A stretch of 64,000 nt of DNA from Acidithiobacillus thiooxidans ATCC 19377 (lineage in GTDB: Bacteria; Pseudomonadota; Gammaproteobacteria; Acidithiobacillales; Acidithiobacillaceae), in NCBI RefSeq assembly GCF_009662475.1, contig NZ_CP045571.1:1238501-1302500 (forward strand). Direction: 5' to 3'. Below the pieces are notes generated by a model. That model saw nothing but the letters and a program-made list of their open reading frames with translations, was not told the origin of the DNA and did not search any database. Positions 17,785-26,552 of the stretch are shown here, piece by piece (within the stretch, counting starts at the first letter, position 1; each line of letters opens with the position of its first letter). The translations under genes and the position numbers were made by a program.

Positions 17785-18789
17785 TTAGACCTGCTGTTCT
17801 GGTTCCAGAGCGCAGGGGTGTTCGGTATCTCCGGTTTCTACTTGCAGGGTAGGATGAACGATGGCGAACTGTTCCCGGAGTGTCGTAGCAATGTCCGATA
17901 AAAACCCATCGCCGGGAAAACCTTGAGGCATAACCAGGTGTGCTGTCAGGGCAGTTTCGGTGGTGCTCATGGCCCAGATATGCAAATCATGTACGGCCGC
18001 CACATCTGGAAGGCCGCGCAAATAGCGGCGCACGGCATCAGTATCAATATTGTCCGGGACCCCGTGCAAAACGAGGCGGGCAGCTTCTTTCAGCAAAGAC
18101 CAGGTGGCCAGAATAATCAGGGCGCTGATAATGAGACTGACGGTTGAATCCAGCCAGTACCTGTGCATAAACAGCATGACGATTCCTGCCAGCACGACAC
18201 CCAGAGAAATAAACGCATCCCCGGCCATGTGCAAGAAGGCCGCTTTGATATTCAGGTCACCCTTGCGCCCGGACAAAAACAGCAGGGCCGTACCGGTGTT
18301 GATCAGTACTCCCAGGGCAGCAACGGCAATGACTACCCGGCTGTCTACCGGGCTGGGATGAAGCAGGCGTTCTATGGCCTCCCAGGCAATGCCACCAGTC
18401 ACAACCAGCAGAAACAGAGAATTCGAGAGTGCTGCCAGAATGGAGCTACTACGCAAGCCATAAGTGTAGCGCTGTGATGGAGGCCGCAAGGCCAAGGCGC
18501 TGGCACCCCAGGCCATCACCAGGCCCAGTACGTCACTCAGGTTGTGGCCAGCATCGGCGAGCAAAGCCAGTGAATGACCCAGCACGCCAAATACGGCTTC
18601 TGCGAGCACAAAGACCACATTCAGGAAAATGCCAATGGAAAAGGCCCGCCCGAAACTTTTGGGCGCATGATGGTGATGGCCGTGGTGATGCCCGGAATGA
18701 GGATGCTGGTGATCATGCCCATCTTGTCGGGATTCGCAGCGCGCTGACGTATCATGCTGGTGTATCAAAGGGAATTTTGCTTCGCTCAA
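17785..18789 (-). CDS. CDF family cation (zinc-type) efflux transporter
   Basis: A 334-residue cation diffusion facilitator. The N-terminal 50 residues are rich in His (GHHHGHHHH), a likely metal-binding loop. Six membrane segments follow, with the metal-site motifs LLADAGHNLSD in segment 2 and HMAGDAFISLG in segment 5. The C-terminal cytoplasmic domain (VAAVHDLHIWAMSTTETALTAHLVMP) is typical of CzcD/ZitB proteins. It should export Zn2+ or similar divalent ions in exchange for protons. The start is a TTG without a strong ribosome binding site, so the exact N-terminus is uncertain. It converges with the kinase gene on its left. Confidence 0.93.
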   Translation of the reverse strand: MSEAKFPLIHQHDTSARCESRQDGHDHQHPHSGHHHGHHHHAPKSFGRAFSIGIFLNVVFVLAEAVFGVLGHSLALLADAGHNLSDVLGLVMAWGASALALRPPSQRYTYGLRSSSILAALSNSLFLLVVTGGIAWEAIERLLHPSPVDSRVVIAVAALGVLINTGTALLFLSGRKGDLNIKAAFLHMAGDAFISLGVVLAGIVMLFMHRYWLDSTVSLIISALIILATWSLLKEAARLVLHGVPDNIDTDAVRRYLRGLPDVAAVHDLHIWAMSTTETALTAHLVMPQGFPGDGFLSDIATTLREQFAIVHPTLQVETGDTEHPCALEPEQQV

Positions 18790-18878
18790 GGGATTATGCT
18801 CTGGATGGATTTTTACCCTTCACAAGTATAGGGAAAAAGCTTAGTCTGGACAACTCTCCATTAGACCGGAGGTCAGAG

Positions 18879-19310
18879 TTGATATCGGGAATGCCTGGAA
18901 AAGTTTTAATTTTAAGTGCCTCTCTGCTTTTTTTGCCATTAGCTGCAACGGCAGCCCCTGGCACTAAGCCGCTGGCTTCAAGCGCGACTGAGGCAGTTAC
19001 ACCTGCTGTGTTGGCGAAATGGATGTCCGGGGCCGAGCATGGTTATGGACCGGATCAATATCGTCTGGGACTGGCTTATGCTGCGGGGGATGGTGTCGCT
19101 CAGAATTTCAGTGAGGCCGCACACTGGTGGCGTAAAGGTGCCTACAACATCAATCCTCAGGCGGAACTCATGTTGGGTGAAGCCTATGCTCATGGCTGGG
19201 GAGTACCCCGCGATATAGACAAGGCTATTCACTGGTGGAAAGCTGCCGCGCGCTATGGCCCGCCAGAAGTAGCCAGCCGCGCCCAACTCCTGTTGGATTC
19301 AGCATTATAA
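18879..19310 (+). CDS. Small secreted Sel1-repeat protein
   Basis: A 143-residue protein with signal peptide (KVLILSASLLFLPLAATAAPG) and two to three Sel1 repeats (HGYGPDQYRLGLAYAAGDGV, AELMLGEAYAHGWGVPRD, DKAIHWWKAAARYG). A TTG at 18879 sits six bases after GGAGG and is preferred; the ATG at 18891 lies four codons later and lacks its own site. The DUF481 outer-membrane gene follows after 25 bases, so the two are probably co-transcribed. Function is unknown beyond likely protein-protein contact in the periplasm. Confidence 0.82.
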   Translation: MISGMPGKVLILSASLLFLPLAATAAPGTKPLASSATEAVTPAVLAKWMSGAEHGYGPDQYRLGLAYAAGDGVAQNFSEAAHWWRKGAYNINPQAELMLGEAYAHGWGVPRDIDKAIHWWKAAARYGPPEVASRAQLLLDSAL

Positions 19311-19335
19311 TTCAGCCAGTTAACTAGGAATTTGC

Positions 19336-20109
19336 ATGCGTTTTCTGTTCAATAAATGGTCTGTCTGGATGGTTATGATGGCGTTTTCCAGCGTTACAGT
19401 GCAGGCCATGGCCGATGAACCGGCGGTAAGTCCTTTGGTTATATCCAAAAGTGAATTTGCAAAAAAACCAGAGTGGTCTGGCTCTGTGGGTTTAGGTTTA
19501 AGCAGTAGTACAGGAACCAGTCAGGCGCTGAATCTCAATACGGACGACGCGTTACTCTGGCATCGCGGTTTGTGGTCGAACCAGAGTCGGCTTCTGTATA
19601 ACTATGCGACTTCTCAAGGAGAAGTCAGCGCCGATCGCCTGGATGTCAGCAACCAGACCCGCTATGACATTGCCCTGCAGCAATATTTGTTTGCGAATCT
19701 CAATTATCATCGCAACCATTTTGACGGGTACTATTATCGTGCTGATGAAACCCTGGGTTATGGACACTTTTTTGTTCTGAATCAGGTTTCTCATCTGCGT
19801 CTTGAAGCGGGTGCCGGTGTGCGTCAATCCCACCCCATTGGTGGAGTGTATAGCACGCATCCCATTGCCCGTCTCTATGGAAAATATCTCTGGAAATTCA
19901 GTCCACATGCACATTTATCAGAGGCCGTAGATGCCATTTTGGCGGATAATGGAGCGAATACCTATAATTCGATTTTTACTGTGGTCAGTCCGTTATATGG
20001 ACCGTTGAATCTGCGTCTTGCCTTTATTGCAACGTACAATGCGAAAGTTCAACCTGGTTTTAGGCCGATGAATACCTTGACTACTATCAATCTGGCCTAT
20101 AACTTTTAA
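19336..20109 (+). CDS. DUF481-type outer membrane protein
   Basis: A 257-residue protein with a signal peptide (WSVWMVMMAFSSVTVQAMA) and a beta-strand-rich body starting EWSGSVGLGLSSSTGTSQALNLN, the typical opening of DUF481 (YdiY-like) proteins. The last residue is Phe (NLAYNF), as in outer-membrane barrels. A structural or salt/acid-response role has been suggested for relatives, but none is proven here. Its 3' end overlaps by four bases the convergent sugar-kinase gene. Confidence 0.85.
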   Translation: MRFLFNKWSVWMVMMAFSSVTVQAMADEPAVSPLVISKSEFAKKPEWSGSVGLGLSSSTGTSQALNLNTDDALLWHRGLWSNQSRLLYNYATSQGEVSADRLDVSNQTRYDIALQQYLFANLNYHRNHFDGYYYRADETLGYGHFFVLNQVSHLRLEAGAGVRQSHPIGGVYSTHPIARLYGKYLWKFSPHAHLSEAVDAILADNGANTYNSIFTVVSPLYGPLNLRLAFIATYNAKVQPGFRPMNTLTTINLAYNF

Positions 20110-21512
20110 TCAGAAAGTCGGGAAAATTTTTCCTGAAATTTTTGAACATAAGGTGCATAACGCTCTACGGCATCTGCTGCAGGATAAAATATTCTTCCCG
20201 GTTGGACGGGTGTCTGCCCCAATATTTTTAAGCCCCCCAAATCGGCAGCCGCAGCAATGAGAGCAGATCCTTTTGCCGCCTCAGTGTCCACTGTGATTTC
20301 TACAGGCCGATTCAAAATGTGGGCACGCATTTGCATCCAGGCAGCATTCATACTGCCACCCCCCACCGTTTTTATGGGCCCCTGAATGCTCACCTCCGCT
20401 TTTTCCATGACGTCATAGCCCCAGGCTTCAATATAGCTGAGTCCTTCCAGCAACATCTGAAAAGTCTCGGCATTTTGTCCGCTGGGAATGGTACTTCCCG
20501 GCCATGTAGGCGCCTGGATCGGGAAGCGTTCTCCGCTGCTGGCCAGAGGATACAATAAGGCAGCGCTGGGATATGCCGGATGAAGGGAGGATTCCAGCGC
20601 CCGCATTTGTTCTCGCTGAAAATGCTGCAGCAGGATACTTGCTCCGGCATTGGATGCCGCGCCAACCAGGCAAAAATCACCCAGATAATGGCTATAAAGA
20701 CCCATTGTATTTATTGGTTTGCCATGCACGACCTTGAAAGCCAGGGATGAACCAAGGCTGCTCAGGGCTGTGCCGGGCATATATAAACCAGCCGCAGTGG
20801 CCGCTGCAACGCTGTCTGTACAACCGGCGCGAATCTGGACTGCTGTGGACAAGCCCAGCCTTTGAGCCCATGATTTATCCAGCGTGCCGATGCTGATCCC
20901 TTCATGCACCACTTTCGGTAATATTGCCGGATCAATATCTGCAGTTTTCAGGATATTGAGCATTTTCTCCGGATATTTCATCTGTTGAGCATCCAGACCC
21001 ATTTTCAGAACATTGCCCCGATCCGAAATCCCCCAGTGATTGGTGAGATGCGCAGCCACCCAGTCCGCCTGATGATGTACGTAATGCGCCTCCGAAAAAT
21101 TATGGAGATGACAGCGTAACCACAGGAGTTTACTCAGGGAGCTGGCAGGGGATAGACAAATTCCCCCTTCTGGCCATTGCTGTTTCAACTGTTGTGCCTG
21201 TGCTGCAGCCCGTTGATCTGAATAGGCCAATACTGGACCCAGAACATTACCCCGTCGGTCACTGAGCAGGAGGGTTCCAGAGGTCCCATCCAGACTCATG
21301 GCCTTGATGGCAGACCAGGCCCGGGTATGAATGGATCGCAATTGTTGCGCCAGCATTTCCAGTCCCTGCAACCATCCCTGGCTATCGGTCAAACTTTCAG
21401 ACGGACAGCCCGGGTAGGGAAGGGCGGCACTGGCTATCTTGTTGAGATTTTCATCAATAATTACGCCGCGCAAGCCGGACGTTCCAAAATCTATTCCCAG
21501 ATAAGTGGGCAT
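20106..21512 (-). CDS. FGGY-family carbohydrate kinase (ribulokinase/xylulokinase-like)
   Basis: A 468-residue FGGY kinase: the N-terminal phosphate loop reads YLGIDFGTSGLRGVIID, the second domain has GCTDSVAAATAAGLY and the C-terminal motif KTVGGGSMNAAWMQMRAHIL with AAKGSALIAAA. It phosphorylates a pentulose or related sugar with ATP. The sequence style resembles the D-ribulose kinase group of plants and cyanobacteria more than E. coli XylB, but that is from memory and not tested. It starts 12 bases after queF, so both are probably transcribed together. Confidence 0.88.
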   Translation of the reverse strand: MPTYLGIDFGTSGLRGVIIDENLNKIASAALPYPGCPSESLTDSQGWLQGLEMLAQQLRSIHTRAWSAIKAMSLDGTSGTLLLSDRRGNVLGPVLAYSDQRAAAQAQQLKQQWPEGGICLSPASSLSKLLWLRCHLHNFSEAHYVHHQADWVAAHLTNHWGISDRGNVLKMGLDAQQMKYPEKMLNILKTADIDPAILPKVVHEGISIGTLDKSWAQRLGLSTAVQIRAGCTDSVAAATAAGLYMPGTALSSLGSSLAFKVVHGKPINTMGLYSHYLGDFCLVGAASNAGASILLQHFQREQMRALESSLHPAYPSAALLYPLASSGERFPIQAPTWPGSTIPSGQNAETFQMLLEGLSYIEAWGYDVMEKAEVSIQGPIKTVGGGSMNAAWMQMRAHILNRPVEITVDTEAAKGSALIAAAADLGGLKILGQTPVQPGRIFYPAADAVERYAPYVQKFQEKFSRLSD

Positions 21513-21524
21513 GTCCGGCGCCGA

Positions 21525-21950
21525 TCAGTAACCGGGCTGCTGCCGGGTCCATTGCACACCGGGCAACTGCCCGAGGATATCCGGGTTATCCCAGCCGGGC
21601 TGGCGATGTTCGATGAGCAAATCGGTGCTGATGCCTCCACGCACATACCAGCGGCCCAGAAGGCGCAGATAACGCGGCTGAATCAGTTGAATAATATCGT
21701 CAGCAATCCGGTTACTCATGGCCTCGTGAAAAGCGCCTTCATCGCGAAAACTCCAGAGATACAGCTTCAGGGATTTAAGTTCAACATTATGCTGGTCAGG
21801 AATGAAATCGAGCATAAAGTGCGCAAAATCGGGCTGTCCGGTCAGTGGACAGAGGCAGGTAAACTCCGGCATATCCATATGCACCACATAATCCCGCTCG
21901 GGATGGGGGTTGGGAAATCGTTCCAGACTTTTGCTGGGTTGACTGGGCAT
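21525..21950 (-). CDS. queF: NADPH-dependent 7-cyano-7-deazaguanine reductase (QueF)
   Basis: A 141-residue protein of the short, single-domain QueF type. The catalytic Cys lies in FTCLCPLTGQPDF (Cys34, Asp41) and the QueF signature ELKSLKLYLWSFRDEG follows. It reduces preQ0 to preQ1 in queuosine biosynthesis. It is divergent from smc, with about 60 bases between them; I see no preQ1 riboswitch there. The start ATG gives the usual length. Confidence 0.95.
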   Translation of the reverse strand: MPSQPSKSLERFPNPHPERDYVVHMDMPEFTCLCPLTGQPDFAHFMLDFIPDQHNVELKSLKLYLWSFRDEGAFHEAMSNRIADDIIQLIQPRYLRLLGRWYVRGGISTDLLIEHRQPGWDNPDILGQLPGVQWTRQQPGY

Positions 21951-22010
21951 GGCTTAATCCTCATCATGAAAGTTTCAATAGTCTGATATCATACCTAAAA
22001 ACCACTGTTC

Positions 22011-25000
22011 ATGCGCCTCTCGGCTATTATTCTTCAAGGCTTCAAGTCCTTTCGCGAAAACACCCGCATCCAGATCAGCGCCAATCCGGTAGTGATTGTC
22101 GGACCCAATGGTTGTGGCAAGTCCAATACTGTGGACGCCCTGCGCTGGGTGCTTGGTGAGTCTTCCGCCCGGCAATTAAGAGGCGGCACCCTGAGCGATG
22201 TCATTTCCAATGGGGGGGGCAGTCGTCCGGCAACTTCCCAGGCCAGTGTGGAATTGCGTTTTGACAATAGTGATGGCACTGCGCCCGGTGCATTTGCCGA
22301 AGTGGCCGAAATCAGTGTCAAACGCAGTCTGGACCGCAAGGGCGACAGTCTTTACCGGATTAACGGCGCGCGTTGCCGGCGGCGGGATGTCAGTGATCTG
22401 TTTTTGGGTACAGGTTTGGGCAGCAGTACCTATGCCATTGTCGAACAGGGAACCATTGGTCGGATTATTGAAGCGCGTCCTGATGATCTGCGCGCCATGC
22501 TGGAAGAGGCGGGGGGAATCAGCCGCTATAAGGAAAGGCGTCGGGAAACCGCCCAGCGCATTGCCGAAACCCGGGAACATTTGCAACGCCTGCATGATAT
22601 TCACGGTGAAATGGATGGTCAGTGGCAGCGTTTGCAACGTCAGGCCGAAGCTGCCCGGAAAATGCGGGCCTTGCGCATTGAAGAACGTCAATGGCAATGG
22701 TGGACGGTTTCTGAACGCCTGCAGATGCTGGAGACGGAAGCACAAGTCCTGAATCAGCGCCGCGATGAATTACAGTCCAAAAACCGGACATTGGAAGAAA
22801 GCCGCCAGTTGACCGAGCAGGGTCTGGAGCGCTTGCGACAGGAAGCGCGGGTCGGTCAGGACAGCCTGAGCGCCGCCCAGGCCGGTCTGTATGCTGTTCA
22901 GGCGGATCTCAGTGAAGCCGATCATCAACTGAAAGAACATCATGCTCAGATTCAGCGTGTTCAGTCGGGAATGGCGCAATTTCAGAACCAACAGCAAAAA
23001 ATCCAGGACGAAATACAACGCCAACTGGATAGTGAAAAACAACGACAAGAACGCCTTCTGGTTTTGCTGGATCGTCGTGAAGCCTTAAGCACAGAGGAGG
23101 AGTCAACTCGCCAAGCCCGTCAGGCCGCAGAGCGTCAGGCTGAAGAGCAGGAACAGGCACGACAGTTGGGCGTGCAAAAGGTTGCTGATTTGCGCCGCAA
23201 ACGTGATGTGCTGCTGGCTCAGATCCGCGAGCTGGAGCCGCGTTTACAGGATATGGATAGGCGCCTGGGGCGTTTTGTTCAGGAAATACCATCAGAACGC
23301 CCTGCTCTCGATGCGGCCGAACTGCGTGTGCAAACGCTGGAAGAGAACCTGAATACGGCAACCCAGCATCTTGCAACTTTGCGTGAGGAATTGGCCCAAC
23401 AACAAAAACAGATTGAGAACCTGCGCGAGCCCCGTGAAAGTGCCCAGGGCCAGTTGCAAGAGTGCAAGGCCCGCCACAAGGCACTCGAAAGCCTATTGCA
23501 ACGCCTGCAAAAATCCAGTCCTGCGGGGGTATCCGGGCAAGGGTTGTTGATGGATTGTTTGCAGGTTCGCAAGGGCTGGGAGGCGGCCATTGAACGGGTG
23601 CTCGGTGATCGCCTTCATGCCCGGGTGCTTGCTGCGCCTGAGCAGAGCGTGAAGCACAGCACTTTATGGGAATCTGCCGAAGAACTGACGAGCCTTTCTG
23701 AAGATGCCTTGCTGAGGATGCTGAAGATTCCTGATAGGTTACGAAAAGGCATGCAGGACTGGCTCTGGGGCTTGCGAACCGCGCCCGACCTGGCCAGTGC
23801 CATGGCCAAGCGGCATGAGCTGGGAGCGGGGGAAGCCTGGATAACTCCGCTGGGAGTCATTGTGCATGCGATGGGTGTGACTTTTCCCGAACAGGAAGAC
23901 GCAGCCAGCCTGCTGCAATGTCGGCGGGAACTGGAAGATAACCAGCAGCTTATGACGGCCGCCGAGGCGCAGGCCGTTGCCACGCAAACAGCGCTGAATG
24001 AAGCCCAAGAGGCTCTTCGCGTTTTGCAAATACCCCTGCGCGAAGCTGAAGCACAAGTGCAGAAACTTGGCCGGGAACTAGCACAGGAACGGGAGTCTGT
24101 CGCCCGTTTACGCAGTCGGGTGGAATCGGAAGATCAGCAACGGACCGAGCGGCAAATGGAAGCCCAGCGTCTGGAATCGGAAAAAACCGCCAGCTCGGAA
24201 CGCCTGAGCGGGCTGCGCAAGGCTTTTGCCGACGAAGAAGAAAACTGGGCTGTACAGGAAAAACAACTGCGCGAGGCGCAACAAAAAGCGGATAAGGACA
24301 AACGCCGTGTTCAGGAATTGCGCAATACCTACGGGCGCTTGCGGGAAGAACGTCAGCAACTGGAATTACAGGTGCAAAAACTGCAGACAGAATCGGCAGC
24401 AGCGCAACAGCGCGGTGATGATCTCCAGCAGCAGGATCTGCAACTGATGCAGTCCATTGCGCTCAGCTGCCAGAATCTGGAGGCACTACAGCAAGCCCTT
24501 CCTGATTTGCAGGACAAACAGAAAACCCTTCAGGATCGGCTTGGAGAACAACAAGCCATTGTCCAAAAGCATCAGGAATCCGCACAGGCCATAGATCTAC
24601 AAATACGCACTCTGGAGCAGCAGCGTCATCCGCTGGAAACCCAGTTGCGCAATCTGCAAAAAAACCTGGCGCAGACCGAACAGGAAATGGCTGCCTTGCA
24701 GGTCCGTCTGGAAGAAAATGGTCTGCGAGCTGCAGAACTGGCTGAAAATCTGGGGGAAAACCCCGGGCCTTGCCCGGATTCCCGCTCTATGGAAGAACAA
24801 CTGGCGCGTATAGCTGCCGCCATACAACGTCTGGGCAATGTGAACCTCGCGGCAGAAGAAGAATTAAAAGAGCTGGAGGAGCGGCGCGGAAATTTGTTAA
24901 GTCAGGTGGAAGACGTGGAAACGGCTCTGAATAGCCTGGAAGAGGCCATGGCCGCCATGGATCAGGAAACTATCTCGCGCTTTTCCGAAACCCTCCATCA

Positions 25001-25466
25001 GGTGAATCAGGAATTGCAGAACCTGTTCGCCATTTTGTTCGGAGGTGGTCAGGCAGCCCTGAGTCTGCTGGGTGACGACTTGCTTGATGCCGGTCTGGTT
25101 TTACGCGCGCAACCCCCCGGCAAACGCAATGCCAGTTTGCAGCAATTATCTGGTGGAGAAAAGGCTCTGACCGCGATTGCCCTGGTTTTTGCGCTATTTC
25201 GGCTGAATCCAGCCCCATTTTGTGTGCTCGACGAGGTAGATGCCCCTCTGGATGACGCCAATGTGGGCCGTTTCTGCCATTTAGTCCAGGAAATGGCCGT
25301 GCAAACCCAGTTTTTGATTGTTACCCACCGTAACTTGACCATGCAGGTGGGCGAACAACTTATCGGCGTTACCATGACCGAACCCGGCGTCTCTCGCATT
25401 GTACCGGTCTCGGTAGCGGAAACGTTGGCCGCCGCCGCCGATTCTGAATCCTACGCAGCAAATTGA
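22011..25466 (+). CDS. smc: Chromosome segregation protein SMC
   Basis: A full-length 1151-residue SMC. The N-terminal ATPase half holds Walker A GPNGCGKSN near residue 32. Long coiled coils (residues about 170-500 and 650-1000) flank a hinge region around residues 510-640 (ERVLGDRLHARVL). The C-terminal half has the signature LSGGEKALTAIALVFALF and Walker B PFCVLDEVDAPLDD. It condenses and segregates chromosomes with ScpA and ScpB. In many gammaproteobacteria smc, zipA and ligA are adjacent; here ligA lies 5 kb downstream with membrane/ABC genes between. A MITE-like element begins four bases after the stop codon. Confidence 0.98.
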   Translation: MRLSAIILQGFKSFRENTRIQISANPVVIVGPNGCGKSNTVDALRWVLGESSARQLRGGTLSDVISNGGGSRPATSQASVELRFDNSDGTAPGAFAEVAEISVKRSLDRKGDSLYRINGARCRRRDVSDLFLGTGLGSSTYAIVEQGTIGRIIEARPDDLRAMLEEAGGISRYKERRRETAQRIAETREHLQRLHDIHGEMDGQWQRLQRQAEAARKMRALRIEERQWQWWTVSERLQMLETEAQVLNQRRDELQSKNRTLEESRQLTEQGLERLRQEARVGQDSLSAAQAGLYAVQADLSEADHQLKEHHAQIQRVQSGMAQFQNQQQKIQDEIQRQLDSEKQRQERLLVLLDRREALSTEEESTRQARQAAERQAEEQEQARQLGVQKVADLRRKRDVLLAQIRELEPRLQDMDRRLGRFVQEIPSERPALDAAELRVQTLEENLNTATQHLATLREELAQQQKQIENLREPRESAQGQLQECKARHKALESLLQRLQKSSPAGVSGQGLLMDCLQVRKGWEAAIERVLGDRLHARVLAAPEQSVKHSTLWESAEELTSLSEDALLRMLKIPDRLRKGMQDWLWGLRTAPDLASAMAKRHELGAGEAWITPLGVIVHAMGVTFPEQEDAASLLQCRRELEDNQQLMTAAEAQAVATQTALNEAQEALRVLQIPLREAEAQVQKLGRELAQERESVARLRSRVESEDQQRTERQMEAQRLESEKTASSERLSGLRKAFADEEENWAVQEKQLREAQQKADKDKRRVQELRNTYGRLREERQQLELQVQKLQTESAAAQQRGDDLQQQDLQLMQSIALSCQNLEALQQALPDLQDKQKTLQDRLGEQQAIVQKHQESAQAIDLQIRTLEQQRHPLETQLRNLQKNLAQTEQEMAALQVRLEENGLRAAELAENLGENPGPCPDSRSMEEQLARIAAAIQRLGNVNLAAEEELKELEERRGNLLSQVEDVETALNSLEEAMAAMDQETISRFSETLHQVNQELQNLFAILFGGGQAALSLLGDDLLDAGLVLRAQPPGKRNASLQQLSGGEKALTAIALVFALFRLNPAPFCVLDEVDAPLDDANVGRFCHLVQEMAVQTQFLIVTHRNLTMQVGEQLIGVTMTEPGVSRIVPVSVAETLAAAADSESYAAN

Positions 25467-25470
25467 TTAA

Positions 25471-25669
25471 CCTAAAAACGGCAGTTGCTGTGGGTGCTTT
25501 GCAGCGACTTTTGTTTCGCGCCGTTGTTGTTCTTGGCGAAATCCTGCGCCCGTCAGGAGAGCTGTTTGAGCCCGCAGGGCGAGTTCTCTCCTGACAGCAG
25601 GATGAGCCGTAGAACAACAGGCAAGGAACAATGGAGCAAAAAGCACCCACGGCAACTGCCGTTTTTAGG
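25471..25669 (+). mobile_element. 199-bp MITE-like element, copy 1
   Basis: The element starts CCTAAAAACGGCAGTTGC and ends with its complement; about 29 of the outer 30 bases pair. It is flanked by a 5-bp direct repeat ATTAA (25466-25470 and 25670-25674). The inside is also self-complementary: GTCAGGAGAG pairs with CTCTCCTGAC around a small GCCC/GGGC hairpin, so the RNA would fold into one long stem. It encodes no protein. A copy of the same length in the opposite orientation lies at 49087-49285, with about nine substitutions by eye. The parent transposon is unknown. Confidence 0.88.
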
Positions 25670-25700
25670 ATTAACCTTTTTGGGTCAGCTTTTGGAAGCC

Positions 25701-26537
25701 TTAGGGGACCAATCTATTATGCCTCGACCCCATATCCATCAAGGCACCGGTGGCAATCAGCATACTACCAAATGTCCAGATAAGAATGGCCACCTCTAAT
25801 GCGATCAGTAGTACCACGCCCAATAGGGCGAGAACGATTTTACCTACAAGCATAAAGCCCAGATATTTTACCAGAAAAAACAGAATGCCAAAAAATATAG
25901 CAAAAAAAATGCCAACACCGATGAATACCAGGATCAGGATTGCGCCCAGAATAAATGGAAAAAACAGCCATTTCAATTTTCCCCCAAAAATACCTAAGCT
26001 GCTGCCTATGGACATTTTGGCATTCAATCCATAGGCAGAATACAGCATAAATACATATCCAAAGAGTGCGCCCAATAACATGAGTGGAATAAACATTATC
26101 CAAATCTGCTGATGCATGAACCAGTCTGCAGGCAACTTTTGCCCCGGCTGAACTATAGGCATTCCCGAATAGGCCTCCAGGACGCTGCCAATAGTGGCGT
26201 AGATCAAGGCAAGTAACCAGGCTTCACCACGTTTGAATGCCCAAAACAAGTTTCCGATATGCCATGGCTGAGCGGTGAGACTTTTAGCTAACAGGTAGAA
26301 TAATCCCATATCCAGCAAGGTGATCCACAAGAATAATGGGAATCGCCATAACTGGACGTATGTTGGTGCGCTGAAATTGAGTAGTGAATTTATGGCAAAG
26401 CCTATTCCCAATAAGAGGATAAAAATGAGTAAAGCCGGCCATAGCGTTTTAAATTGGTTTTTAAGTAGATCCCAGCCACCACGGATGGCGCCGCTATAAG
26501 TGGTATTATCCGCCTGCATCGGGGTAAAGCTGTCCAT
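25701..26537 (-). CDS. Multi-pass membrane protein of unknown function
   Basis: A 278-residue protein with about six to seven hydrophobic segments and few charged residues outside the N-terminus (SGAIRGGWDLLKNQF). The overall look recalls small integral membrane proteins of the DUF2189/BPSS1780 type, but I cannot place it safely. It is the last gene of a minus-strand group after the CPBP-protease/permease protein (gap of 15 bases) and the ABC ATPase, so it may be part of that membrane system. Confidence 0.7.
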   Translation of the reverse strand: MDSFTPMQADNTTYSGAIRGGWDLLKNQFKTLWPALLIFILLLGIGFAINSLLNFSAPTYVQLWRFPLFLWITLLDMGLFYLLAKSLTAQPWHIGNLFWAFKRGEAWLLALIYATIGSVLEAYSGMPIVQPGQKLPADWFMHQQIWIMFIPLMLLGALFGYVFMLYSAYGLNAKMSIGSSLGIFGGKLKWLFFPFILGAILILVFIGVGIFFAIFFGILFFLVKYLGFMLVGKIVLALLGVVLLIALEVAILIWTFGSMLIATGALMDMGSRHNRLVP

Positions 26538-26552
26538 GATTTGTTCCTTTTT

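Noticed and set aside
18429..18878. N-terminal extension of the Sel1 gene
   Set aside because: It runs through the CDF transporter gene on the other strand and would hide the signal peptide; the start at 18879 has a good GGAGG.
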